DNA of 64,000 nucleotides from Gigaspora rosea (taxonomy: Eukaryota; Glomeromycota; Glomeromycetes; Diversisporales; Gigasporaceae): the NCBI GenBank assembly GCA_003550325.1, contig QKWP01000059.1, forward strand, positions 324,686 to 388,685. Direction: 5' to 3'. Shown piece by piece: positions 1-11,192 of the stretch. A program made the translations under genes and the position numbers. The notes beneath the pieces were generated by a model, which had not been told where the DNA came from, did not search any database, and worked only from the letters and a program-made list of their open reading frames with translations. Within the stretch, counting starts at the first letter, position 1, and every line of letters starts with the position of its first letter.

Positions 1-1557
1 GCTTATGAAAATGCATCTAAAGATCAAAATAGTACAGAAAGATTAGCTATGGCGGTAGAAGTTAACAGAATAGAATTTGAAATAATTAAAAAACAAGGGT
101 TAAGTAGTAAAATTAAGAATTTACTATTAGGTATGGTTGGAAAAAATATACAGGAGGAAAGATCAGATTATGTCTTTTATACTGATGGTTCTTGGTATAA
201 GGAGGAGGAAGGTATTGAAGATAGAATGGGTTCTGCTTGGGTACAAGTAGATAAAGAGAAGGAGATGGTAAATTTGTTAGGGAAAATTAGAGTGGCCGAT
301 TGGCCTTCATCAACGAGATCTGAATTGGTTGCAATTCTTTGTGCGCTGTTAGTAGTAAAATTAGATTCTGTAGTTGTAGTTAAGACAGATAGTTTAGCAG
401 CGATTAGTAGTATTGAGAATGTGTTCAGGTCACGAAGTTTCAAGAAGAGCCTTAAATTGAAAAACAGGTCAATTCTTGACAAGATATATGAGGTAGTCCA
501 AGTCAAAAATTTCTCCTTAGAGCTTTGTAAAGTGAAGGCTCACAGTGGTATAGTATGGAACGAACTTGCAGACAGGTTAGCAAAAGAAGCGGTGCATTTA
601 AAAGAAGACTGGAAGTGGATACCTACCAACCCCACACATTGGAATGCATCTCTGTGGTGGAATGGAAAACATATCGACACCTGTTCGCATAAGTTTATTT
701 TGCGGTTAAAAAGAAGAGCCGTCGAGGGAAGATGCCTTCTTTCGAGTAAAAGTCTAGCAGCAGAATATAATTATAATAGTGATAAGCTAGACTGGGCCTA
801 CAGATGGGCAAGGCTAAAGGAATTGGGAGGAGTCAGATATAAAGGAATAGAAAGCAGTTTCAAATTAATACTACGAATCAAAGGAATGTTCCAACTTCTC
901 CCAACACTGAATGAGTTGCATGCCCGTAAACCTTGGTTGTATAAGTCGCCAAACTGCATTTTGTGCAAGGAGGAGACTAAGGAAACCATGAAACATTTAA
1001 TTCAGTGTAGTTTTATAGAGAATTTTTGGCAGGAAACGGAAAACACAGCACTAAGTGCTGCATGGGCAGTACTCTCGGACGAAGCAAGTTTCCTGTTAAG
1101 TGTTTGGGAATTAAGTGAAATTCTGTTAAATGATAGTAAAGAAGTTCGCTTCAAGGAAAGAGAAGTTTATTTAAGTGGTCTTGTAGAAAGAGAGAAAATC
1201 AAGTTATTTTACAAGAAGGGACTGTCTAGAAAGGACACAAAAACTTGTATAGATGCATTTTTGTATGTAGTACAGGAGGGTTTCTATCGTGTTATTTGGA
1301 AGGAGAGATGCAATGAAGTCATTAAGTGGGAAAAAAGTGCCGGTATAGAGAGATCTCTGAAAAGAAAACGTAAGGTTTTTGAAGTTCGAAACAAGGAGCC
1401 ACGCGTTTCAGAACTCATAGAAGCTGAAAAAAAAGATAGAGAGCAGAAAAAACAGAAGAAACAGGAGGTGGAGAACTCAGTGAATGAGTTAGTCGAGAAC
1501 TCAATGTTAAGTCAAATAAGAGGTTCGCATATAGTAAGTTGGTGGATGCAAAAGTAG
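1..1557 (+). CDS. LINE ORF2 C-terminal half: RNase H domain and Cys-rich tail (5' end outside window)
   Basis: C-terminal part of a non-LTR retrotransposon polyprotein. The frame is open from base 1, so the RT and endonuclease domains presumably lie left of the window; the first ATG, at 49, is internal. RNase H (about 170-600) shows the catalytic pattern: FYTDGS, then STRSELVA, then VKTDSLAA, and KAHSG..NELADRLAKEA. RNase H would degrade the RNA template during target-primed reverse transcription. At 955-1010 a CxxC..H..C cluster (CILC...HLIQC) matches the zinc-knuckle-like zf-RVT tail of many LINEs. The last 50 residues are Lys/Glu-rich. No internal stop in this part, so the copy may be fairly young. 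The domain order and basic tail match the decayed LINE at 55700-63990. Clade (Tad/I-like) is my guess from the presence of RNase H. Confidence 0.9.
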   Translation, partial: AYENASKDQNSTERLAMAVEVNRIEFEIIKKQGLSSKIKNLLLGMVGKNIQEERSDYVFYTDGSWYKEEEGIEDRMGSAWVQVDKEKEMVNLLGKIRVADWPSSTRSELVAILCALLVVKLDSVVVVKTDSLAAISSIENVFRSRSFKKSLKLKNRSILDKIYEVVQVKNFSLELCKVKAHSGIVWNELADRLAKEAVHLKEDWKWIPTNPTHWNASLWWNGKHIDTCSHKFILRLKRRAVEGRCLLSSKSLAAEYNYNSDKLDWAYRWARLKELGGVRYKGIESSFKLILRIKGMFQLLPTLNELHARKPWLYKSPNCILCKEETKETMKHLIQCSFIENFWQETENTALSAAWAVLSDEASFLLSVWELSEILLNDSKEVRFKEREVYLSGLVEREKIKLFYKKGLSRKDTKTCIDAFLYVVQEGFYRVIWKERCNEVIKWEKSAGIERSLKRKRKVFEVRNKEPRVSELIEAEKKDREQKKQKKQEVENSVNELVENSMLSQIRGSHIVSWWMQK

Positions 1558-1811
1558 TTTCTTTTTATATGTAGAATTTAGTTTTGAAGGTAGCTGAGGA
1601 CCTGAACATGCTCTCGTAGAAATATATGAGAAAAATCGTATGTCGCTGCGAGACTATCAAACATCAGTGCAACAACCGTACCTGGGTACTAGTGGAGTAG
1701 CCGGGTATTAGCCTATATTATAGTTAGTTTTTAGTTCATGTATTTTTTTACGTAAACTGCTAATAAAGTAGAGCATGATTGTAAAGTTAAAAAAAATATA
1801 TATATATATAC
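1558..1811 (+). other. 3' untranslated region and A/T-rich tail of the first LINE
   Basis: Non-coding sequence directly after the LINE stop codon. It holds a TAATAAAG poly(A)-signal-like string near 1760 and ends in an A run passing into an (AT)n tail at about 1789-1811, as expected for the 3' end of a LINE copy. The exact end and any target duplication cannot be fixed because the 5' end is outside the window. Confidence 0.55.
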
Positions 1812-2390
1812 TATTCTAAAAAAATCAAGTACTAAAAATACCAAAACCAGATACTAAAAAAGGCAAATATTACAAAATTTAAAATGCACTAAGAATTCTG
1901 ATAATATAATTAGTCTGATTTGATAATTTTATAAAAATATCAAAAAAAATATATTTAACCAAAATAGTTTTTGTACAAGAATTTTTTTTAAAATACCCTA
2001 CTAGAAATTAAAGCATTACGGTAAAGATAAAATTTTTTTAATTAAAAAAAAAAATTGAAACTCATATTAGTAATAATTATAGCAGAATTTTTTAGTTATT
2101 TTGAATTTTGTAAAGTTTTGTTTTTTTTTAACATTTAATTTAAAATTTTTTAATATTAGTACATGATTTTTAGCAATTGAATGAATGTAAATATTTATAA
2201 ATATTATAAATTTACTATGTACTAAAAAAATTTATGATGCAATTTTTATTAAATTGAATTATAATAATTTTTCTCTTTTATAATTATAGAAAGAAAAAAA
2301 CTGATTATAATTAATGTTCATAAGAATAAACCTAAATAAATATAATAAAAAATATTTTGTATATCAAAAATTTTGAAATTAAAAAATGAA
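1812..2390. other. AT-rich intergenic sequence, no feature seen
   Basis: Very AT-rich sequence with many short A and T runs. I see no reading frame with protein-like character, no terminal repeat and no tandem array. Confidence 0.5.
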
Positions 2391-3540
2391 ATGTGTGTAT
2401 TTACTGGCCAATTCATCAAAATTTATTTCAACTCTTTCTGACGATCATCTGGACCAACTTTTCCATGACAACTGAACTGCAGAAAACTATAGATAATATG
2501 CAACCTCTTATCACAAAACTTCTTTTGGAGTATTCGGGAACAAGAGTTCTACTCGGGGCAACTGAAAAAGAGCTGAAAAAGAAGTCTTGGGATAGGTCTC
2601 CCTGGAGTAAAACACAGAAACTATCGAATAGTAGTTGGTTACTAAGTAACCGGAAGTCTTTGTCATCAAGCTCAAATGTTTTTGGACTTTATGAAAGTTG
2701 CATATTTTTCTGTAGACTACAAAACTTACATGGTTTTAAACCCACGAAACAAGTTGGACTGCCTGGAACCTCCTTCGTCCCTTTGGCTTTTTCGAAATTT
2801 TGACAAAGTGGGCATTTCGGTCTACCCTCTCCAAAAGATCGATAATGTTTACCTCCTCCAGTTTGGAAATGCGGCTGCCATTTTGGAATGAAGTCATGAG
2901 TGGATTTCAGCTTTTTGGAATAAATAATAAGCGACACGTGTTTGAGGAAACCTTGTAACGAAATTTCGTTCTAGAATGTTCTTATAGTCGTGGTTTTTTT
3001 TTTACACACCTATCTCTACAGTTTCTTTAGGTTAGAGGCCATTTTTCCTAGCAATAGTTTTTTGCCTATATATGATAAGTTGAGTTTAGTTAGAGTAGAG
3101 ACTACTTTTCTTAGTATCATGTAATTTTTAAAATAGTCCACTTGGTGCCAGGTCTTAATTGACCTGAGGCCTTGCTTTTTCTTTTTTTTCTATATTTTGT
3201 TTTCTCGTTTTCTTTTCGTTTCTTTTTTACTTTTTACCCATCTTTTTCATATTTTGCCCTTAGTAGTTTAGTTTTTTCCTTCTACTTCCAAGGATATTTC
3301 CTTTGGGGAATGCCCTTGTATAGTGGAGCAAGGCTGATGGACTAGTCGGTGTCTCCCGAGATGCCGTGCGGCGATTCACATTTGGATTAGTTGTCTAAAT
3401 CGGATGATGCTAGTATTGTTTATTCTTTGCCCTTCAGGTATTTGTACTTAATTTGTACTTAGTGCTTTTTTAGTATAATAAATAAAGAGGTCGTATTTGG
3501 CGAGTCTCGCCTAAAAGGAAAAAAAAAATGTGTGTATTTA
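2391..3540 (+). mobile_element. Retroposon with A tail and 13-bp target-site duplication
   Basis: The 13-mer ATGTGTGTATTTA occurs at 2391-2403 and again at 3528-3540. The copy between them (2404-3527) ends in an A run (3519-3527). A direct repeat plus an A tail is the signature of LINE-machinery retroposition, probably a 5'-truncated LINE or a LINE-mobilised transcript in plus orientation. The 3' part has TC-rich tracts, an AATAAA-like string near 3480 and a GC-richer block at 3340-3400. A diverged relative of the middle part lies at 14168-14640. It carries a decayed plus-strand coding relic (next entry). No RT or endonuclease motif was recognised, so the family is not assigned. Confidence 0.75.
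2676..2891 (+). pseudogene. Decayed coding relic in the retroposon
   Basis: A short plus-strand frame, of unknown function. The part at about 2800-2885 (NFDKVGI.VY.LQKID...FGNA) is also readable in the relative at about 14200-14290 as NFNKVGI.VY.LQKID...FGNA. Several differences between the two copies are silent third-position changes (for example atc/att, gat/gac, gtc/gtt), which supports past selection on this plus-strand frame rather than on the overlapping minus-strand frame that shows CPLC and CKFC. The upstream plus frame starting at 2393 is offset from this one, so the copy is not intact. Product unknown, possibly part of a LINE protein. Confidence 0.4.
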
Positions 3541-5063
3541 GAGACTTTTATAAAAAACTAAAGAATTATTATTTCAAATTTATCAAAAAATGGAATAAAG
3601 TTAATACAAAACTCATTTGAAAATAATACATCATTTATTTCTGTCAAAATTATAAATTAAATAATTGAAATTAAAACCAAAGAATCTTATTTATTTTTTT
3701 GATTTATAATTAACATAGTAAAATGCTATTTATTTTCAAAATATGCACTTATAAAAAAAATCAACTTTTATTCATTATGTGCATTTTATATTTTTATATC
3801 AGCAAATTTTATATATAGATATTGATCAATATATAGCACTTAATCGTTTTATATTGATTATAAAATATTGTTATATATCGATTAATTGGATAAAAATCAA
3901 TATATATTATAATCGATAAGCAAGTTTGAAGTTTATTTTTATTGGCTGTCTAATTGTATTAGGTCAGATGATCAGATAATGATCAGACGATGATCAGACT
4001 AAATGTGATTGGTTAATTAGCAAAAAATTCAGTAAAAATCGAAATTTCGTCAGTCAGTTTAACAAACTGGAACTTTTCTAATACAATAATATGAACTTAT
4101 CCATAGTTCTTGCTATTTTATTTTATATAAACATTGGAGATCGCAGAAGATCGCACGTGTGAAAACGTTTTTTATAAGCGAAAACTACCAACTAGACACC
4201 GCCTCAAGTGCATTCACAAAGTTATTGTGCACTTCTGCTACAAAACTTTCTTGCTCCACATATGGGCTAATTTGTTTCTTTATGATAATATCACATATGT
4301 GACAATTGGTTGCTTAATATATGTAAAAACATACACATGTACACAACTTGTACACATATCTAATATTTGATATCAGATAACGGATAAACAAATATTACGA
4401 GAATTAATCGCATGAAAGATTGCAATATGATAGAAAAATTCAAAATTTTAAAAAAAATTTTATTTTGGAAGACGTTACTTTATACTAATGATTTTGAAAA
4501 CTTTTACTTCGTAGCGAATATTTCAAAATACCATTTCATACTGCAATAAATATTTTTCTGGAACATAATTTCAAGATAAAACTTTAAAGAACACTTTCAA
4601 AACACCTTTTAAAGTCTTTTTATTCAAAATAACAATGGTCCCTATGTTTGATACAAGTAAAAGGTTTGTACACAAATGACAAAAAATTTGTACACGAATG
4701 ACCTAAAAATTTTAAATAAAATAACAATATTTGTAAGCATAAAAGTATTAAGAAATATATATAAAGATGAAAAATATGGTATAAAAATATCATGTCTATA
4801 GTTATTATATTTACTTACTGTAATTTCACCGAAAACCAATTCCCAAAGATTAATATACTAAGACAATCTAAATGTTTAAATCAAGTATAAATAAACAAAT
4901 AAAAAGACAACAAAGACAACAAGAAGAAAAAATAAAATTTTGCTAATGCTCTAGACACCTTGCAAAGTGTTATACCTACCATTTAGCTAACTACCTTTGA
5001 AGTTAATTTCGTAAAAAACCAATTCCCAACTGATTAACACACTAGCGATTTCAAGAAACTTTT
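3541..5063. other. AT-rich intergenic region with a short GATCAGA tandem repeat
   Basis: AT-rich sequence without a convincing gene. At about 3963-4000 there are four imperfect units of ATGATCAGAC. The reading frames at 4134-4370 and 4642-4839 are biased to F, I, Y and N and look like random AT-rich frames. Confidence 0.5.
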
Positions 5064-7122
5064 TCAAACCGATAGTTTGTGATTGGTTAAAAATATCATT
5101 TCATCATAGGATCTATTTTTAATGTAAGATAAATTCGCAATAATCACCATCAATGTTAATTTGATTGGTACAATTTTAAAGATCTTATTCGAAAACATCA
5201 CCAAAAGATCCAAATCAGCCCATATGATTTTGTCATCAGAGTCATTGTTTATTTGTATAGGCTCTTCCTTCTCTCGTAGTTCCTCATTGGTAAGAATGTT
5301 TGGACCTTTTTTTAAATGTTTAACAAATTTTTTTACATTATTATATATACCTTTCTTATAATATTTTTTGCAATGACGACAACCATATTGTAATGCAGTA
5401 TAATATTTATAGTGATATCCGTGACCACAGGTTAGAACTTCTTCTTCGTTTAATATATTATGACAATAATTGCAATTATCTGCTGAAAGTGGAAAATTTG
5501 TACTAAACCCTGTTGGTAAGCATTTTACATTTACAATCTCATTTAAATAATACAATGGATATTGTTGTTTTTGTGAAGTTTACTTTTTCCTTGATTTTTA
5601 AAGATTGTATAAAAATGATTTAAAAGAAATTTTGCTGTTTTTTCTTTTAGGACCATTATAGTTGATATTGAATAATAATATATTTCTTTTTTGAAACAGT
5701 GTTTTTTAATTCACTTTTATTTCGAGAATCTTTTATTATTTAAAATATAAATAAATAATTAATTAAAATTAAAATTTATGAAATACTACAAGTTTACCAA
5801 TTACATAAGCCTCGTCTATAATATTTTCTGCTGTAGCATTGTACGAAGTACTTGCACGTATTTTGCTATGCACATTCTCGACAAAACAATCATTAAAATT
5901 TACTAAATATAGTTTGATTACTTCTGCTAAAGGGCAGTGTTGTCACTTGAATGTGTCCATACTATGCTTTTTGTTCAACATCCAAGATTGTCCAAAATCG
6001 TCCAAGCCTATGTCCCATGTTTAACTAATCAATAAAGTAATTTAAAAAAATATATAATTATATATTTTTTTAGGTGCTGGACATTGGTGAAAAAATTAAA
6101 ATAGATTATCTTAATAAAATTTTAAGTAATTTTAATTTGAAAAAATGTCCAAAATGTCCAAAAAACATCCAAGTGACAACATTGCTAAAGGGTGTTTATT
6201 ATCTTGCCAATATAATATGTTAGACAGAAATGCCAATAGTGCTTTATTATAATTGCTTCATCGCTATCTTAAGGCAAAAGTCCAAGTCCGGAAAATATTC
6301 ATCAAATGAACCTAACCGAAAAAGGATAACATAAATATCGAGTACTGTAGAGACTATATTGTTTAATAAATCTATAACCATTCGGTATTCGATATCTTTG
6401 CATGTAGAACTAAATTTTGCTATAACTATATTTCTTATTAAACACCATCCTCCATATACTAATTCAAGAAGCAAATTGATATGCTACAGTTTTGGCTTTT
6501 TAGCCAATATTTTTTTCTTGCTGAAAACAAAATGAAACATTTTATCAAAAAAGTGATAATATAAAATTAAAATATGCTCTTTTACATTTAGTGATACATG
6601 TAAGGGGCCCAAAATAGGAACAAATGAATTAATTTCTGGTGGAATTAAAAAACTATTGCCCATAGAAGTAATATTTGTAATTGCTTTTTGTACAAATAAC
6701 TAATATAGCCAATCCATTACAATAGGTGCAACTCTGTTTGTTAAGTGCTTAGTACAATGATTAATATCAAAAATTAACTGAAGTGCTATGACATAGTCCT
6801 CCAATGAGTGAAAATTTTTTTCTTGAGCCCAACCAAACGTAATGTTTTCATAGAGCACTCTTCTTTTCATGTATCAATTGCATCATCGGAAAAATGAACT
6901 GTTAACAAATCAATTATATCAAAATTATCAAAATCTGACTTTCCACTTGAGAGCCATTGACTTTTTCGTGTATGCAACTTCAAAGATCCCATGATACTTG
7001 TATATTAAATGAAACCAAATATTTGCTGCATCAATGTTTAGAGGATTATGGACTGACACTGTATTAAAAATAATTGGTATAGGTGCACAATTCGCTATAT
7101 GTTTACAAACACATTTCGCCAT
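5064..7122 (-). pseudogene. Decayed copy of a repeated protein family ending in a RING-like zinc finger
   Basis: Protein-like stretches continue on the minus strand across 2 kb in one order. N-terminal side: HNPLNIDAANIWFHLIYKY (about 7050-6995), HSLEDYVIALQLIF (about 6800), FVPILGPLHVSLNVKEH (about 6610), LDIYVILFRLGSFDEYFP (about 6300). Then NVHSKIRASTSYNATAENII (about 5870-5810), and finally a Cys-rich module (5460-5330): CNYC...VLTCGHGYHYKYY...CRHCKKYYKKG. That last part has the spacing of a degenerate RING/zinc-ribbon, plausibly metal binding. Several stops break the frame, so it is not a working gene. A 250-bp MITE interrupts it. I associate this kind of protein with high-copy families in Rhizophagus; whether it is a transposon product or an amplified host gene cannot be told from one copy. 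Confidence 0.6.
5927..6192. mobile_element. hAT-type MITE inside the RING-family pseudogene
   Basis: Element 5935-6184 (250 bp). Terminal inverted repeats: CAGTGTTGTCACTTG at the left, and the right end reads CAATGTTGTCACTTG on the other strand. An exact 8-bp target duplication CTAAAGGG lies at 5927-5934 and 6185-6192. CAGTG ends and 8-bp duplications are typical of hAT. The interior has several GTCCA/TGGAC words. No coding capacity. The flanking pseudogene is read in the same frame on both sides, so the insertion is younger than that copy. Confidence 0.9.
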
Positions 7123-9033
7123 ATGTTTAATAATAAATAAGGTTGTTGCATCTGGTCTTCGTTTTTATGTATATTGTGATAATCATCCAGATTATAATTG
7201 AAAAAATCATTAAACTTTTTTTTTCTAATAAAAAAAATTAATTTATAATAATTAATATAATTTATCAAAGATAATTATTAATTGTAAATATTAATATTAC
7301 ACCAGCGGATATCAATATCCACCCTTATATAATTGTCCGAAGAACATTACGGTAAAGGCATAGTGATCCTAATGTCTATGTGTGTGTGTGCAAATCCTGG
7401 TATTTGATTGGTTGATCAAATTAAAACAATTATTACACTCTGAAAATAGCTGTATTGTCGAACTGATCTGTGTTGGTTTTTCCTTCGAACTTAAAATGGA
7501 TTCCATTTACCTAGTAATAGTAAATATTAATATTTACTAGTGAATATCAATATTCACCCTTATATAATAATATTATTAGAAATTTTATAATACCCTATAA
7601 TACAGACTAGGTTATGTTTATAGTTAGGGTTAGGGTTAGAGTTAGAATTAAATTAAAGTTAGCGATTATAGTAAAATTGTGAGAGGAACATTTTGTTAGT
7701 AATAATTCTATTTATAGATTTTATTTGAGGGTAGGGGGTAAGCTCCTATAGTAAATAGATATTAGATAATAAATATCAGCACCCTTATTGCATTGATTTT
7801 ATTTTTACATACGTACATATATATTACTTCATTTTTAGACAATTGTAACTACCAAAAATCATTCTTGCAGAATTGGCTTTATTGGCTTTAACTATTCTAT
7901 CGGCTATGCGCAACTATATATATACTTATAAAAATTACTTAATTATAAGTAGGATAGCTTGTATTGCTTTGTTTATGCTCAGCAATACCTATAGAGCTCA
8001 CTTCACTCACCCTGTAGTCATTCACTACAGCTATCACTTTCGCTTTGCTTTTATTTCCTAAGCCAATCATAACCCTAACCCTAACCCGAACTATAACTCT
8101 AAAGCTAATTTTCTATTTCAACTATATCAAAAATCAAAGAATACAAAAACCTAATGTATAGTATAACAAACAAGTCAAATACAATGTGAAAAAAACTGAC
8201 ACTAATGACAAACATATTCAGTAACGTATCAAAAAGCATAATGATAGTGATCTATCCTGAACCTGAAAAGAATTAGTGCTGCACAAACATGCAACTAAAA
8301 GCAAAAAAAAAAAAGAAAAATGAATGCTTAGCCTTAGCTGTACAGTTAAAAAACCCAATGCTAAAGGTAATGCACTAGTGACAAAACGGACAATATCCAA
8401 GACAAATATACTTCAGTAGCGCATTATCAACAAAAAGACTTTAAACTATAAACTGACGATACTAAAAGCAAAAAAACCAGGTAGTGTGCCAATAGAATAT
8501 GAATGATACCAGTGACGGAAGAAAGTAGACAACACCAAACTAAATAACAAATGAATAATAATTAGTGACAAAAAAAAAACACCTATCAAAGCCAAATAAA
8601 AAAAAACATAAAACTAAACTACCACTATCGAAAGAAAAAACTATGTCACAGAAATCCAATCTAGACAGTACCAATGACAAAAAGGAAAGCACCAAACTGA
8701 AAGATACCAATAACGAAAGAACTGAATGGCACCAATAATGAAAAAAGCATACCAATAAAATAGATGATATTCTGAAACTAAAAAAATAACAAGAATAAAT
8801 ATTAGTACTATACTAAAATAATAAAAATAAATAAATAAATAAATAAAATCGAATAACTTATATTTATACCTGCTTTGTATAACTAGTAATCATCACTACC
8901 GTAATTTCAAGTAAAGATCCTATTAAAATATATAAAAAAATTTTTAAAAAAATTTTTAAAATATAACCCAGCCAGGTTATGAAAACCAAAAAATAAAGTT
9001 TATATGGCCTAACCATTTTTACAAAGCAATCTA
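7123..9033. other. Repeat-rich intergenic region: direct repeats, TTAGGG-like arrays, A/C-rich degenerate repeats
   Basis: No gene seen. A direct repeat of about 31 bases ending CACCCTTATATAAT occurs at 7302-7333 and 7537-7569. A partial copy of the AGGGTGCT-type MITE (full copy at 50298-50463) ends near 7785. TTAGGG-like units at 7622-7648 and CCCTAA units at 8069-8092 are in inverted orientation about 450 bp apart. From 8130 to 8790 the plus strand is A/C-rich with degenerate ACCAATGACAAA-like units; the minus-strand frames here are low-complexity F/L/S strings and are not credible genes. Confidence 0.5.
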
Positions 9034-9978
9034 CTTCTATCTAGGCCTCCGCATAGGCCAGAGCTACCCATGGGTACTCTAAGAGTAGTACCATGAGGAC
9101 TGGGCTTTGGCAACAAATTACAAGCCCTAGAGTAGGGCAAAGTTAAAAATATAAGCCCCTAGATTACACAGGTAGGGCTTGGGTATTGCTACTACCTGGC
9201 TCATATACCCTAGAGTAGTCCATTAATATGTTGCACAACCAATTAACTTACATAATTTTTTAATTATATATATATCGACATCTGGATTTTTTCACCCTTA
9301 AATATCGAATAATAAATTTATTTATTTATTTATTTTTAAACACATAGATCCTCCAAATAACTGATACATAGCAGTAGATATAGGTTGCATATAGATAAGA
9401 TAACAAGAGGTAGATCGATATCTTACTCTTAGTACTATTTGGACTAAAAGTAAGATAATGAGATGTCCTTGTATATTACTGTTATGTTACTGATATCGAT
9501 CTATCTCCTGTTATTTTACCTATATGCAACCTATATGCTATCAATATATATCAGTTATTATCAATTTCCTTTTTTTTTTAATCACATAATTTCATAATTT
9601 TGCAAACTATATATAATCGAAATTGATTTTTATATAACATAAAAAGTTTGTGATATAATGATATCAGTTTTAATTAATTTTGGTAGTGATAGTGATGAAT
9701 TATTGAACTTAATTTAATTTACAGCATATGTATTAGTAGTATCAATAAATTTTAATATAAATGCGCATATTAGTATCTAAGCCCATGGGTACCTGTGGGC
9801 TCTATAGGCCAAGTATCATATTTTGAGCCTAGAGCATCTATGGGCTGGGTAGAGTATCATATTTTGAGCCCTAGAGCAAGGGTAAGAGCTTGGAAGATGA
9901 GCCCTTATGTAGATGGGTAGAGCTAGAGTATTAGTACTACCCAGTCCTACCTGGCCCATGCAGAGTTCTACTTCTACC
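9034..9978. mobile_element. Non-autonomous hAT-type element (929 bp) with GAGCCC/TACCC words
   Basis: Element 9042-9970. Left end TAGGCCTCCGCATAGGCCAG, right end (other strand) TAGAACTCTGCATGGGCCAG. Flanks: CTTCTATC (9034-9041) and CTTCTACC (9971-9978), 7 of 8 identical. Both outer blocks, about 200 bp each, are GC-richer than the surroundings and are built from repeated GAGCCCTAGAG, CCATGGGTA and CTACCC-type words on both strands. The middle is AT-rich and hosts a foldback element. No transposase. Confidence 0.8.
9357..9558. mobile_element. Foldback MITE nested in the 9042-9970 hAT element
   Basis: Inverted arms of about 70 bp. Left arm ATAACTGATACATAGCAGTA followed by TATAGGTTGCATATAG and TAGATCGATATC; the right arm gives the same words on the opposite strand (TCAGTTAT at 9551-9558, GGTTGCATATAGG, AGATAGATCGATATCAG). 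Could fold into one long hairpin. No coding sequence. Target duplication not resolved. Confidence 0.75.
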
Positions 9979-10356
9979 TTTTTAAATAAAGTTGTTTAGA
10001 GTAGAGTTTCAAACAGGATTAAAAATCTTCAACCATGAACCGTTGAATGAAAACTGATTAGTAATTAGTAGGGTTGGCATTGGACAATATCCAAATAAAT
10101 TTAATTGAACATTTGGACATTTGGACATAGTCCAAATGTCCAAATAATTTTTTGGACCCTTCAGGCATTGGACAATGTCCAAAAAATTGTAAAATTATTG
10201 GACATATGTCAAATTGTCAATTGGACATATGTCCAATTGTCCAATAATTTTATTGAACAATTTTAATAATATGATGACAAAAGCTAAAAATAGGTTACTC
10301 CCTTTCTTTTGGTCAAAAAACTCAAAAACATCTTTGACCTAAAAATAAGCTATCTC

Positions 10357-11002
10357 ACGATTAACAATAGTTGCTACATAGTAAAGTCCAAACTTTACTA
10401 TACAAATCGATTAAAATTGCTTAAGTAAACTTCTTCAGGAAATCAAAATACACTTATTCTAAAATTTTTATTAGTATTGGAGAACAATTTATTATTTGAC
10501 TTTTGATTTTTATGTTCAATGAAAAAATTATAATTTTTTAAAAAAATATATTTGACGAAAGTGAAAATCCAAAGTCAAATAATAAAAAGTTTTCTAATCC
10601 TAATAAAATTTTAATATAAGTGTATTTTGATCTCCTAAATAAGTTTATTTAAGCGACTTTAATCAATTCACATAGTAAAATTTAGACTTTACTATGTAGC
10701 AACTATCTGTGATTAATAGGGTTCCTTAAATTCAAATCAAATATTGGATCAATTTGAATTTGATCAAATCAAATTGACCAAGATTTGAATTTGATTTGAT
10801 TCAAATATTTGTATTTGAATTTGATTTGAATTTGAATTTTTAATAGTAATATTCAAATCAAATATTTGTCAAATCAAATCAAATTTGGCCATATTTGAAT
10901 TTGATCAAATCAAATATAGTCAACTTTGAATTTGAATTTGATCAAATATTTGATTCAAATATTTGAAAATCAAATCAAATTGCGGAACCCTAGTGATTAA
11001 CA
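10357..11002. mobile_element. Foldback element interrupted by a hAT MITE
   Basis: The left arm starts at about 10357 with GATTAACAATAGTTGCTACA and runs on with TAGTAAAGTC, TTAAGTAAACTT, ATCAAAATACACTTAT and TTATTATTTGACTTT. The right arm repeats the same words on the opposite strand up to TGTAGCAACTAT...GATTAA near 10716. Arms are about 170 bp and quite similar, so the element is mostly one hairpin. The terminal GATTAA(C) of the right arm is split by the insertion at 10717-10992. Confidence 0.75.
10709..11000. mobile_element. hAT-type MITE (276 bp) made almost only of TTTGAA/TTCAAA words
   Basis: Element 10717-10992. Ends TAGGGTTCC... and ...GGAACCCTA. Exact 8-bp target duplication GTGATTAA at 10709-10716 and 10993-11000. 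Nearly the whole interior is TTTGAATTTGA and TCAAATCAAAT words on both strands, so it has almost no unique sequence. Inserted in the right arm of a foldback that itself lies in a larger hAT element. Confidence 0.92.
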
Positions 11003-11192
11003 AAAAAAATCAATTATATCTAAAATAAGCTACCTCGTTTTCTTTATAATATACCTTTATTTTAAAATTAAAAATAAAACAACTATTGTTATTATTCTTT
11101 TTAAAATACAATTATTTTACAGTTTCTAAAATTCTGTTTGATTAATCATATTTTATTAGCCAATATCAAATGTAAAAAAATAGAATTTAATT

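Noticed and set aside
2689-2937. Minus-strand frame with CPLC and CKFC zinc-finger-like pairs
   Set aside because: The A tail and the silent-change pattern against the 14.2 kb relative both favour the plus strand, and the relative has a stop in this minus frame.
7622-8092. TTAGGG/CCCTAA units suggesting a telomere
   Set aside because: Only two to four degenerate units per site, in both orientations, with genes and elements on all sides, and several such sites lie inside MITEs. They are interstitial telomere-like words, not a chromosome end.
8218-8755. Minus-strand open frames rich in F, L, S
   Set aside because: They are translations of an A/C-rich degenerate repeat on the opposite strand.
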